From Phallus indusiatus (lineage: Eukaryota; Basidiomycota; Agaricomycetes; Phallales; Phallaceae), in assembly GCA_027605045.1 (NCBI GenBank), contig JAQFWX010000001.1:2418001-2482000 (forward strand): DNA of 64,000 nt. Direction: 5' to 3'. The notes under the pieces are model-generated. The model was not told where the DNA came from, searched no databases, and saw only the letters and a list, made by a program, of their open reading frames with translations. Within the stretch, counting starts at the first letter, position 1; each line of letters starts with the position of its first letter. A program made the position numbers and the translations under genes. Below are positions 23,976 through 34,854 of this stretch, in pieces.

Positions 23976-26056
23976 ATGCGCTGGAATCATATCGTTTTGC
24001 ATTTTCAATTGCTCGAGGCATTATTCATAACGGGCTATGCTGCTGCAGAGGAGGTTGTGAGAACCAAAGTAGTTATTCTGGGTGGTGGAATGGCCGGTAT
24101 TACAGCTGCCAAATCTCTCCACGAGAATGGGGTACGGGACTTTGTTGTAGTCGAGGCTAGGCCAGAATTAGGTGTGTTTTTAATTATTCTAGAACCTTTT
24201 TTTCTGAAATTTTTTCTCTTATGAAGGCGGTCGTATGCAAACATATACACTCGCCAATGACATTAATGTAGAGTTGGGTCCAAATTGGATACATGGACTT
24301 GGTCACCTGCCCTCAGAACTTAATCCGATTTATTCCTTGGCTATAAAGCACAATATAACAACCACATCAACCAATGATCACGATATAGTTTCATTCAATG
24401 ATTTAGGGGAAATTGACATAACTAAAGACCTCGAGAAAATATCTAACGCTTGGAAGAAATACTTGGCGCTTGCAGGTCCGTTGTTCACCGTTCGCCGTTC
24501 CTCTTGTATTGACATATATGTATGTTTAGGTGCCCGGCTTGATACTGAGGTAGTATTCAATTCAAACTCGCTACCGCAGAGTTCCCAATATCTCGGTTCT
24601 TGATAACACATTTTAGGGGGCTGATTTGACCGCCAGAGCTGGCTTCCGTCTTTCTACTTTCAAACCCAAGAACTACATTCAAGAAGCCGTGGAATATTTT
24701 CTATTTGATTTGTAAGAGAATTTTATGCGAATTCAACTCTTCACTGAATTCAGAGTCCACGTGTTTCCAGTACCTTTGCTCAGCCCCCAGAAGTAACCTC
24801 TTTTATTGGCGCTGCAAACAATCACAATTACACCATCAATCGTAATTAATTCAAAGTTGGAATGATAACGGATCCTTTCCAGTCTAATTTTTCTTAGGAT
24901 ACTCTGACTCGACAAATTTTGTGACTGATCAACGAGGTTTCAAATTCTTGATTCAACAAGAAGCCAGCGAATTCCTCAACATCAGCGACCCAAGGCTGCT
25001 TCTGAATCACACCGTGACGAGCATCACATATTCACCTGAAGGAACTCAAATACAGACAGTCCAGAACGTCACAATCCAAGCCGACTTCGCTATTTGCACA
25101 TTCTCGTGAGTTTCTGGGCCCCTTTTCCGAGGCCCTTCAAATTTCATTCTTCCATAGATTGGGTGTATTGCAAAATGATGATGTCAGATTTTACCCATCG
25201 CTGCCTATCTGGAAGCAAGAAGCGATTTATGGAACTAACATGGTGACTATACTGCAACGTCACATTTTTTTTCCAGTTCTCATTTTAATTGTACTGTTCA
25301 GGCAACGTACACCAAAATTTTCATACGTTTCAATGAAAGCTTTTGGGCTGAAAATGAGTATTGGGTTTACGCAGATCGTAAGCGAAGAGGATACTACCCA
25401 ATCTGGCAACCCCTCGACCTGCCAGGTTTTTTCCCAAATTCGAATTTGCTATTGGTCACTGTAACAGATGGAGAAGCTCTAAGAATATCAAAACAGCCCA
25501 AAGAAGAAACACGAGCTGAAATAATGGAAATACTCAGATCAATATACGGAAATCATATCCCTGAGCCAGAAGAAATCGTCTTCAAAAACTGGCACAGCGA
25601 TCCTTTATTTAGGGGGTCGTATTCGAACTGGGGTGCTTCTTATCCCTTTGATGTGTTCCGTAGATTACGTGAACCGCTTTATAATCGACTTTGGTTCGCT
25701 GGCGAAGGAACAAGCACTGCATTTTTCGGATTCTTACATGCATGTTCTACTTCATTTTGGTCCCACAGATTTGATTTCTGATGCATCAGCTATAGGGTGC
25801 CTACTTGGAAGGCCAGAAAGCTGCTACAGCCATCGCGAAGCTTGTCGAGAATCCTGAGAAAGATTTGGATTTGAGCAGCACTGGTCATAGAAGAGTGAGC
25901 GAACATTCAAATGGGTTTGCGGAAGTAAGTGCAATTCTTAATCCTGTGGGAAATATGTCTCACTTCGTGTTATTCACATAGCTCCGTGGGGATTCGTTGA
26001 ATGAACTGCGGGAGCTAAGCGCTGCAGGTGCCAAACTTGTGCGCAATGGACCTTGA
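23976..26056 (+). CDS. FAD-dependent polyamine/monoamine oxidase-like protein
   Basis: A flavin amine oxidase expected to oxidise polyamines or related amines with release of H2O2. A hydrophobic N-terminus (LLEALFITGYAAAEE) suggests secretion. The Rossmann motif VVILGGGMAGITAAKSLHEN sits near residues 30-50, followed by GGRMQTY and NVELGPNWIHG. Later come GADLTARAGFRL, FAQPPEVTSF, FVTDQRGFKFLI, the YTKIFIRFNESFWAE segment, GSYSNWGASYPFD and the C-terminal FAD contact NRLWFAGEGTSTAFFGFLH-GAYLEGQKAA, typical of this family. Eight introns restore the frame, for example a phase-2 donor at about 24711 and the acceptor at 24772. The intron at 25740-25795 uses a GC donor (gcatgt). The C-terminal tail after 25920 lies in its own exon. 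The gene appears intact. Confidence 0.88.
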
Positions 26057-26736
26057 ATTGTCATTTTCATGGATTTGTATAATACTATAATTCGATATGA
26101 GACTTTAATAGATTGGCAATTTTTTTTCTCTGGTTAACCGAACGTAACTGGGCCCCAACAAGTTCTCCTCAGAATCTCCTATAGCCAAATGATTGATGAT
26201 CGTCGCTGATCCATGAGCAAATTTCACAGGCAACTTCACAGCCCGAAAACCCAATCTACTTGACAGCGCGGATTTATAAATGGAAACGCACTTTCGCCTG
26301 AGAAATTGTTGATAAACCACAGCTTGGCGCGCGCTGATTTACATTTATTTGCACTTGAGCTGCCGAGTCGTCTAACAACTGGGCGACTATCTGAATCTCA
26401 TTAATTTTTATGACACAATATCATCGGAGTATCTATGTCTTTGGGGTTGTATCACTGATTTGAGAAGACTGAGAATCTATTTCTGGCGGTTCGTGGGCTA
26501 CTTGGGAGAAGATATCTCAGGCTCTCATCAGCAGCGCTAATGGATGGGATGATGGCTGTATGCGTATGCGACCTCATCTCCATCTGTTGCTGACTACCCA
26601 TAGCAGCAGGGTCGTATTTCAGCTTCAGTGCTGGCTTCCTCTACTTTGCTGCTCTGCAACGATTAATGAATGATACTGGGTTAGGTCATTTTGAACCGGG
26701 TAATTCGTTGGAAAATTCTCTGTAAGTCTTTAACTG
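26057..26736. other. Intergenic, possible first exon of next gene
   Basis: Nothing certain is seen. A frame from an ATG near 26567 encodes a short hydrophobic Leu-rich peptide (HLHLLLTT.., WLPLLCCSA) that could be a signal-peptide exon of the Ser/Thr-rich protein downstream, but no clear splice pair joins them. Confidence 0.35.
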
Positions 26737-27983
26737 ATGAAACTTGGTCAGTTTCACGATAGTTGTCGCAGATCATCCTCATCTCACAACAGAGACACGT
26801 CGACGTCCGACTCTTCAAGTTTCACATCAAGCAAACCAAGTTCTGCGCCATCGACAGCAAGCACTGGTACTTCCACACCTTCGTCATCCGCGTTGTCCAG
26901 CGCCATTCATTCATTTGCGCCACCCCTTTCTAAAACCGACTCAAGTAACGGTGATCTCACAAGTTCGGTCCTATTCACTGCGTCAAGCACCCGTACGTTG
27001 ACTTTTTCCCGTTGACTAGATATCGTAAATCTGAAACCATTCGCGATAAATGCAGAGACGATGTCAAATTCCACTCTCCCCACATCAAGTGCTGGAATCA
27101 GTCAGCCCACCGCCTCGTTCCCAAATTTGACATCGACCACTACAAGTCCCACAATTCCGAGCTCTGCCAACGATTCCCATCACGACCTTGGTACGTTGAC
27201 TTCGACTACAACTCTGATAGTGACGTAAGACCGATAACTTATCCTCCAAATGAGCTACTTATTTTTGTCCTACATAGGATGACAATTCCACTGGGAACAA
27301 CGACCTCAGGCACGTTAGAATGGTCGACGACGGTGCAGACGATTCTAAATGTGTAATTATAGTCCTTAACCTCGCTGTTTCTTTCCCGTAACTCTGACAA
27401 AACAACATAGTCAACTCAACGTTCCTTCGACTCTAAACCTCTTAAATTCAAAACCTCAGGGATTCAACAATTCGGCCGTTATCGGCGTCGTATTTGGAGT
27501 CATATCATTCGTGCTTCTACTTTTCGCTGGAATGTTCATCATTCTCAGACGTCACTTCAAAAAGAAATACTCCAAAGATCGACTACCTCATTTTGAAAAG
27601 TCTGTACGGCAAGCACTGGAAGGCAGAGGACCTTACAGTCCGACCATAGCCCAAGTGGGAATATCCCACCTGCGTCAAGACGGTTTAGGATCATTGGAGG
27701 ATCTTTCAGAAGAAACAGCGGTCAGGTCACCTATATTAGAATACCGTCATGGCCGTAACTCTCCAGTTGAAGGTACATACGTACTCTTCGTGATACAACT
27801 AGCCATGTTTTGAAGTTCGGTACTGATGATTTTTTTGGGGACGTAGTGCCTCAGTTGTATACAGATCAAACTTCGTTATCGACGGCCTCAAGCTTTGTTA
27901 CCGTATCTTCCGTTCCTGTTCCTTTTTATCAGCGCATCAAAGAAGCTCGACGCGCTGGTACTGTTAGGAAATATACCATGTGA
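26737..27983 (+). CDS. Ser/Thr-rich single-pass membrane protein
   Basis: The specific function is unknown; the architecture is that of fungal mucin-like surface or sensor proteins. A long Ser/Thr/Pro-rich stalk (about 26760-27180; SSSFTSSKPSSAPSTASTGT-type text, then STLPTSSAGISQPTASF) is followed by one strong transmembrane helix, AVIGVVFGVISFVLLLFAGM (about 27475-27535). A basic stop-transfer RRHFKKKYSK comes next, then a cytosolic tail ending GTVRKYTM. The junction at 27770 (GAAG/gtacat to cgtag at 27845) keeps the tail in frame. The 5' part is uncertain: the ATG at 26737 gives no signal peptide, so an upstream exon is likely. The exon linking 27190 to 27350 is tentative. Confidence 0.65.
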
Positions 27984-28130
27984 TAGCTGACTTTTACACT
28001 GACATAATACGCCGGGAGGACACTGGGACGGACATGATAATTATTTTTATCGAACTTATCTAAACATTCTTAGTACTGTGTAAATGACCGATCCTTGTAT
28101 TTTTCTATGAATTATCTTGTCAGGAAAGCT

Positions 28131-28918
28131 TAAGCTGCAATGTGCACGGTACTCAGGCTTGCAATATGAGGACTTCCAGCCTGCGCTATCCGGTCCATCA
28201 TACACCCATCCTTCTGCGAGAACCACTGAGTGCGCTTCTGCTCGAACTCGAATTGTTGGAGCCGGCGGACGACGTTGCGCATGTTCTTGTAGGCTTGCCG
28301 ATAGAGTCATAGGCGTCACCCTCGGTAGTCTTGTCAGTCGTGGTCAAAGAATCGTGGATCGCGATAGCTTCCGCTTGGCCTATCATGTTGGCTCCCATTC
28401 TCCTGAAAACATTATCAGTTATCTTTGCTGCAGAGCAATTCAATCCTTTGAGGACAACACAGCGGCTGCGGAACAAACCTGGGAATCGAGCATTGCGGAT
28501 CGAGAGCTTTTGGAGTTGGTATAAAAAGCTATTGTAGCTGAGAGCGCGATTGGGGGAGATATCCCATCCATGCGAGACATATGCTCGCAGGATAGGCAGG
28601 TTCGCGACGACGCTGAAAACAACATGTAGCAAGGTCATAAACTTTCAGGAGAAGAGGAAGATCAGACAATGCGCATTGGATGGGGATGGGGTATATGCGC
28701 AAAATGTATCAGGGTGAGCTCCCGTGTGAGCTCTGACGGGAGCATCGTGCCCGTTTCACGACGGAACTGGATGTAGATATGGATGGAGTTCGCAGATACA
28801 CAATTGAAGAAGTTGGGATGCTGATCATACCGACGAAAAGGCCCACCGTGTTGACCAAAGGTCGTACGGCCATAGTTTCTTGGAAATTTCCGGGGCAAAC
28901 CTGCGCGAGGTAATCCAT
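28131..28918 (-). pseudogene. DUF3435/FluG-type relic, truncated tandem copy
   Basis: A shortened second copy of the gene just upstream (28963-30528). It keeps the N-terminal YLAQVCPGNFQETMA block (about 28918-28870), FRRETGTMLPSELTREL (about 28770-28720) and then jumps to NLPILRAYVSHGWDISPNRA and LSYNSFLYQLQKLSIR (about 28600-28505). The central part is missing. Beyond that, the sequence AKITDNVFRRMGANMIGQAE (about 28440-28390) resembles the part that follows the catalytic HxxR box in DUF3435 proteins, but the box itself is replaced by RSRCVVLKGLN. Three overlapping frames are open after 28320, so the true ending cannot be chosen. Decayed. Confidence 0.6.
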
Positions 28919-28962
28919 AAAACTGAAAAGAATGCCTGAAAAAAAAATATATTCAGTGCGTG

Positions 28963-30528
28963 CTAGAATGCAGAACGGTTGTTGACATACTTTTTCTTTT
29001 CAAAATGAAACAGACCTGAGACAAACCTGGGGAAACCGGCACGAATGGACAGCTTCTGTAGCTGGTACAACAAGCCGTTGTACGTCAGCGCTCGGTCGAG
29101 TGAGACATTCCAGCTATGAGGAAGGTAAGCGCGGAGCACGGGGAGGCCAAGTTTATCCTGTTTGACACGCAGGCAAACAGGCACTGGTGCCCTTGAAATG
29201 AACAGGAAGAGGTCGTCCAAGTCGTGGATGACCTCGAAAACTTGGTCCTCGAGGGCCAGGAGCAGGAGGTTGGTGTTCGCGCAAATGCCGGTATCTTCAA
29301 AGCTTCCGGCTTCACGACGAACTCGTAGCTAGAGAATATACATATGAGGGATAAGATCACAGGAGGTATTAATAACTCACAATTCGGCTTGGTTTGACCG
29401 CTTCCCTTTGAGCAAATCAAATCTCATCTTTAGCACCAGCTGTGGAACATCAGCTGTCCAGGTGATGGCCTCAGACGCGATTGAAGCATTTCGCGCTGGT
29501 AGGATGTGCCATTGGATGTCCTATATTCAATTATGAACCTATGAGAATATGACGATATGAATTGGGACTTACGCCGTAGGTCAATGCCTCATTGCTGTTC
29601 TGATAGCACGACGACTCGACGATGGTGCCTGCCCGACTCGCAGTCGACGACGCCAGTGTGATAAAGGCCGCAATCTGGCCGTGCTGAAAAAAAAAACTTA
29701 TTAGCGAGTTCTATGACTTATAGAGATAATTATACCATGCGGGTCGAAGGAATGGAATCGTCCTTCTCCCATAATTGCTTCTGGAGCAGGCGAACATCTA
29801 CTCCATCTGCGACCGGCCGATTACGGACTTGGGTTGTCAACTTGAACGTGATGGCGCAGTCGGTCTTGGCGTACTAATAACGCGATAATAACGCGTGAAT
29901 TAGATACAGGTGATTAGATTCCATAATATATAAGAAAGACTTACCAAAGTGAGCGTGCGCGTTAAGTCAGAAGGGAGCATAGTGTTCGTTTGCCGACGGA
30001 ACTGAAAAGAATGAACATCGGCTTGGTTAACATATGCACAAAATATGTGATGGATTTGGATCGAAGATACTGACCATACCCCCGAATAGCCCCATCATAT
30101 TGATCAAGGACAGTACCGCCATCGTTTCTTGAAAATTGCCAGCGCAGACCTGAGCCAGGTGGTCAATAAAACCGAAAAGCATACCTAAAGTTTATGTGCG
30201 TGTGTGTGCAATGAAAAGTACTGTACATTGGTATTGGATATACGCTTGGGCGGCACAGGTGTACCTGGGGCAAGGACGTCCTCGGGGCGTTGTACCCTAC
30301 ATTGAATGCGCTGAGAAACCCGGGATTCGCGTCAAACATGCGTTTCAGGAACTCGATGAACCGTCCACGGACGCGTGCTTGGGCCACAACGGTGGGCTTA
30401 ACGATCTCCTTTAATATGACGCGTTCGTCGTGCTCTTCCATTCTACTTGCGATGAGAGCGGAGTCGCCTCGTGCAGCGAGATGGTCTGCATCGAATATTT
30501 TGTGAAGAGGGCACGGTCGTGGGGGCAT
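28963..30528 (-). pseudogene. DUF3435/FluG-type (tyrosine recombinase-related) gene, 3'-truncated
   Basis: DUF3435/FluG-region proteins are related to tyrosine recombinases; in ascomycetes they drive Starship elements. The ATG at 30528 starts an exon with RVILKEIVKPTVVAQARVRG and FLKRMF. The order then fits the family. GFIDHLAQVCAGNFQETMAV and FRRQTNTMLPSDLTRTLTL come first, then VDVRLLQKQLWEKDDSI (about 29800). SSTASRAGTIVES (29650-29610, the likely first catalytic Arg region) is followed by NEALTYGDIQWHI, LVLKMRFDLLKGKRSN and NTNLLLLALEDQVFEVIHDL. LGLPVLRAYLPHSWNVSLDR is followed by LTYNGLLYQLQKLSIRAGFP (about 29060). The frame then ends without the HxxR...H...Y catalytic part. The joint between the first two exons did not resolve to a clean phase. 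Most likely inactive; identity comes from family pattern alone. Confidence 0.65.
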
Positions 30529-31190
30529 TTTGTCGGGTACAAAGTGAACGTTGGGCCGGGTGTGGACTCGGAGGAAGTAAACAATGGAGAGGGACTAGTA
30601 GAGAAAAAAGTGGAGACACTCCGATCTTTATGAACTGTCTTGGTTGTATGCATTCTCGAGGCAGCCCATCAGGTTATAGTGAAACTTGAAGGTATTTCTC
30701 TACTACTCCAGAAAGTAGTACAACGAGCGACGGAAGGTCTTTGTATAGCTTCAGCACAAGTCTGTCAGTGCATTTTAAGACAGGATAAAATACGAACCAA
30801 ATTCCATCTTATTTCCGCCCTATATAATCCCTTATCAATCTCATAGAACGGGCGAGACTTGGACAGACGCCCTCAAGATTTACGAGCGAAGTTTGACTTA
30901 CATATGTTCTTGTTGGTTTTAAATTGAAGGAACATGTTGGTGGAGAGTCAAGTTGTGAAGACCGGGTCACGGTTGGTAAAAAGGATTTATACTAGATTTC
31001 AAAGGGGTGTGAGTGGCGTGACACGAGTGAACAAATAGAGATAATAGGTGCGATTACTGGCTTTTTTGCATACATTAGCATTATCCGAGGTAATTGGAGA
31101 GTTCAATTTAATTCTTTATGTTAAAAAGAATTTCTGTCAAAAAAAATTTTCTATATTCTTCCTCATATGTAGGTATTTACATGCAGCTAA
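30529..31190. other. Intergenic, nothing recognised
   Basis: This separates the DUF3435-type gene (-) from the U6 gene. The short plus-strand frames here (for example 30640-30846) lie antisense to, or upstream of, the relic and have no domain signature. Confidence 0.4.
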
Positions 31191-31196
31191 AACAAA

Positions 31197-31258
31197 ATAA
31201 ATACTGCGACCCGAAGGTCGTCCACTCTGTACTAGCGTGTCATCCTTGTGCAGGGGCC

Positions 31259-31290
<32 letters not shown>

Positions 31291-31314
31291 TACGTGTGTC
31301 ACTCCGAAGAGGAC
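31197..31314 (-). ncRNA. U6 spliceosomal snRNA
   Basis: The minus strand contains the near-invariant U6 core AAAATTGGAACGATACAGAG followed by AAGATTAGCATGGCCCCTGC and ACAAGGATGACACG. The ACAGAGA box that pairs with the 5' splice site is at 31275-31269 and the AGC triad at 31263-31261. The 5' end forms a small CUC-UUCG-GAG hairpin (31314-31296). The internal stem-loop reads CACGCUAGUACAGAGUG and is followed by a second hairpin CGACCUUCGGGUCG and a T-rich 3' end (about 31200-31185). Both ends are estimates. RNA polymerase III transcription is expected; I cannot assign the TATA element with confidence. Confidence 0.92.
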
Positions 31315-32034
31315 ATTTTATCTTTGGATATGTTGAAAAGGCGGAAGTTGCGTAAATGCGTTTGAGTGGGCGTGTCGAGTCCAGATAGGCGCCGTTCAAG
31401 CCGCGCCTAGCGGACAATAGCATTAGCAGAAATCGTGCTGGCCATTTGTCTCCCTGAAATATTAAACAACAACAACAAAATTAAAATAAGAATGCTAATT
31501 TAGGTTTGTTCGGATTCCAGTCGTTGAGGGGATACCATATGTGGACACACCATCCAGAGATGAAGGATCACTGTCTCGAGCTCGATAAGAGCTTTACACA
31601 TCCCGACAAAAACAAACAATTTTTAAGACAAGGATGATCAATGTATTCAAATATAACATTAGAAAGGACATGAGACTCAACGGTCAACCAGCCAGAAAAC
31701 ATGACATCATGATAGTGCGGATAGAGATAAAGTTTCAACGAAAATTATATCCTTTAATGGTCTCATTAACCATTCCCGTCAGCCTCTCTGCCTCAGAGCA
31801 GTATAACGTACATATTGGGGATTTTGACGTAGTAGGGAGGGGGCATCTAAATTAGACGCAATTCGGATCATGGTTATCCACGACTATATAGAATTGCCCA
31901 TACATACCTTTTTTTTGGACTCGCGATATGTATTTACTTAGGTACTCACTCCCCTACTTCGCCACACCGGCAAACTACAAAGAAAGACCAGAAGAAAAGA
32001 GAGAAAAGGACTATCGTACTCGAGGAGGGGAGGG
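31315..32034. other. Intergenic between U6 and RBM25-like gene
   Basis: No coding signature was seen. It contains the U6 upstream region and the 3' flank of the splicing-factor gene. The frames at 31634-31855 and 31928-32152 (+) have no motif, and the latter is antisense to the last RBM25-like exon. Confidence 0.4.
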
Positions 32035-34550
32035 TCATTCATCAACCAGCATCTTCCCGCTATCCAGCCCTTCACCATACGCCACACTCTCAAACGTCAC
32101 TTGTCTCCATATATCGATAACAAATGTCTCCGCGTCTTCTTCCAGGACCTAATATAGTCAAAGAAAGGGAGAAAAAGAAAAAAAAAACAAATTTAGTTAT
32201 CATGATCATACACCAAAGCATTGAAAGGGGGTTGTTAGCGTTTGTTCGAGAAAACGTATTACGACAACGACAAAAAGAGGAGAGGAATCAACCAATGCAT
32301 TGAAAAATAGTTACGCACCGCAGCCAATTCATCTACCAGTTTCTGCGGACTCTTCCTGTCTTTCAGATGCTCTATCACGAACAAAACCAAATCGTCATCC
32401 TCCAACTCTCCGACATATTGTATGATCTTGCGCTTGACAATCGGCTCAAATTTACGGTCAATAAGTGACTGAAAAAAAAGTAATTAGTTTGGCTAGTCAC
32501 GGTATACGAAAGTACTACGAACCTCGTTGACAGCGTCAAAGCGCACTTTGACTTTAAAGAGCGTCTCTTTATCTCTCGGTATACTCGCTTTAATCTTCTC
32601 AAGTCGTTGCTGAACCTTTTCAGAACTGTCTGTCGGTGCGAAATCAACTTTACTAAGGTTCTGACGTCGTTTCCTAGCATTGAGTTCCTCTTCATCATCA
32701 TCGCCCTGACCAAAGACTGGAGGTGCTGCGCCAGATATAGCACCAGATGCGGCGGGTGCTGCTTCTCCTTTTGTTCCAGCAGGTGCCAGTGAGACATTGA
32801 GTCGGACGGGGGCGCCGTCGTCCAGAAGTAAACCGGCTTTGCGTTGTTCCTCCTGAAGCGCACGCATGTCTTCCATTTGCCGTGCAAGAAAGAGTTCGGA
32901 TTCACGTCGTAAATGTTCAGCCTCTGTTAGTTCCAGATCGCGAGACCGGCGATCAGCATCTTCCTCTTGAGCCAAATGACGACGACGTTGCGCGCGCCAG
33001 CGAGCTCTAAAGACAAGGTTCTCAGATATTTGAGTGGAGGCTCGTTGAAAGCAACCAGCTCCTACCTGTCTGTGTAAAACATCTCATCGCTTTCATCGTC
33101 ATCCCAGACATCCAGACGAGTATGCATCTCGATCTTGTCTCGTGCCTCTCCTTCTCGTTGCATCTTCTCGCGTTGCAATGTCCGCTCAAGATTTGCAATC
33201 CGCTGTCTCTCTCTCGGTTCATACCGTCTTTCGCGCTATAGAATAAAAAAGAAACGTCAAAAAGCAAAGACACGGCCTAACGAAATGCCACTGACATCTC
33301 TGAACGACTCATTCTCATCGCGCATCCTGGCATCCTTCCGATCCTGCTCCTTTTGCTCATCGGTTTTTTCAACTTCAACATGACCTGTGCGGCTCTGGCT
33401 TTGCACAAACGCAGGCGCTTTACCATAACCCTGCTGCCCAGAGCCCACACCACCTCTACCTTTAGGTCCGCTGGGCGCATTAACAGGAGCCTTATTCGAG
33501 CCACTCGCAGGACTGCCCCTTCCACCACCCCCACCATACGGAGACGAAGAAATCCCAAGCGCTCTCCCCCGCTCTTGCTCATCACGTAGCTTCTCTCGCT
33601 CTCGTTTCGCAGCTCGTTCTCGGAAGAGCGCGATCTCGGAGATAACCAGCCCGCGCTGTGCCTCAGGAAGCTCAGCCTCCTGGAGATCGTGCAAGTGAGG
33701 TGGGATGAGATATTTCTCTTTTGACCCGCCTTCTGTGCCTTCATCCGCCTTTTTCTTGATATCCTCGACGATTTGGTCGATTCTGGTTTTTGCCTCCGCC
33801 GCCTGAGCATTCTCGGCCTTAACGATAGAGAGATGAATGTTATTGAATTGATCAAGCAAGCAAAATGAGACTTACATCTGTTATAGCCTTTTGCGCCCGA
33901 TATGCATTCAGAAACAAGGTGGTTTTTTCGTCTGCTTTAACCTATCATCTGGTGAGAACATAGGGACAGCTCGAAAAGACAGTACGAACCAGCAGCTTTT
34001 TATTGGCACACCCATCTTCTAAAGCTGGAAGCTCTACACCATTCAACAGTTGTAAAGCTCGCCATGCGCCCTCTGGATCTTGATATTCAGCAAATCCAAA
34101 CCCTTGTGGCTTGTTCGCAGGTGTAATGAGCCGTTTAAAAGAATTCAACGGTCCACAAGCCTAAACATAGAAGCACAAAAGTTTACAGATGACAATAACA
34201 AAGCATGTAAAGGATAAACACATACGCCTAGCATTTCATTTAAATGCGCATCGGTGATTCCGCCAGAAATCGACCCTATGAAAAGGGTGGTTATACGGTG
34301 TTGTTGTGGCTGCTGAGCTCCGACAAATTGTGGATTTGCATGCTGTTGCTGTGCGAGAGTTGCTATTGACGGTCCTTGTCCATACGGCGTCGGACGCATC
34401 CCGAGGCCCATTCGAGTCGGCGTCGGCTGCATTGTCGGTGCACCTTGCAAGCAAAAAAGTGTGTGTGTATGTGTGTGGCGAGCGGATATGGGGCCGTTAC
34501 CCGTGTGACCTGTGACCCGGACGCGTGACCTCATCAAACGAGTTGTTCAT
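32035..34550 (-). CDS. RBM25-like splicing factor (RRM + PWI)
   Basis: A U1-snRNP-associated/alternative splicing regulator of the RBM25 (yeast Snu71-like) type, acting in the nucleus. Exon 1 begins MNNSFDEVTRPG and is spliced in phase 1 to APTMQPTPTRMGLGMRP. An RRM follows: TTLFIGSISGGITDAHLNEM (RNP2, about 34290-34230), an exon with PAGFGFAEYQDPEGAWRAL-type RNP1 (reads KPQGFGFAEYQDPEGAWRAL, about 34115) and LLNGVELPAL. A coiled, charged RE/RD-rich middle follows (about 33850-32900), then a C-terminal PWI domain ending in KRKIIQYVGELEDDDLVLFV, SPQKLVDELAAVLEEDAETF and WRQVTFESVAYGEG. The stop is at 32035. An in-frame ATG at 34577 could add nine residues. At least six introns; one short (GT)n tract lies in intron 1. 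Confidence 0.88.
34460..34478. repeat. GT microsatellite in intron 1 of RBM25-like gene
   Basis: A short imperfect (GT)n run immediately upstream (in the gene's sense) of the polypyrimidine-like acceptor region of intron 1. It is simple sequence only. Confidence 0.7.
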
Positions 34551-34577
34551 TGGAAATTTTTTGCGAACATTTTCCAT

Positions 34578-34854
34578 TGCTTCGATATTTAGAACTCGAG
34601 AATAGATTGAATTCATTTCAATCTTTGGAGCTCTTATATATTTTTCGTTTCTTTTGGAAAGAGGGTTCATTGTAAAACGTCTAGTGACCTCGACATATGT
34701 TCACCTCACCATGCGATGCAGAAGCTTCTGACTCACTAGAAGTCTGGTTTGGTCTTTCGTTTCTGCGACGTGGTGCTGAGGCAGCGGTCCGGCTCAATTG
34801 AAAGTGGAGTATAAAGAATGGATCCTCCATACGGTAGACGTTTGCACTAAGAAA
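34578..34854. promoter_or_regulatory. Divergent promoter region, RBM25-like / fucosidase
   Basis: About 280-300 bp separate the start of the RBM25-like gene (-) from the fucosidase start (+), so both promoters must lie here. A TATATATTTTT-like tract (34636-34646) and CT-rich text are present. No specific factor sites are claimed. Confidence 0.45.

Noticed and set aside
33277..33855. Second long minus-strand frame (Arg/Ser-rich) overlapping the RBM25-like middle
   Set aside because: It is a shifted frame of the same low-complexity exon; the other frame joins correctly to the RRM and PWI exons.
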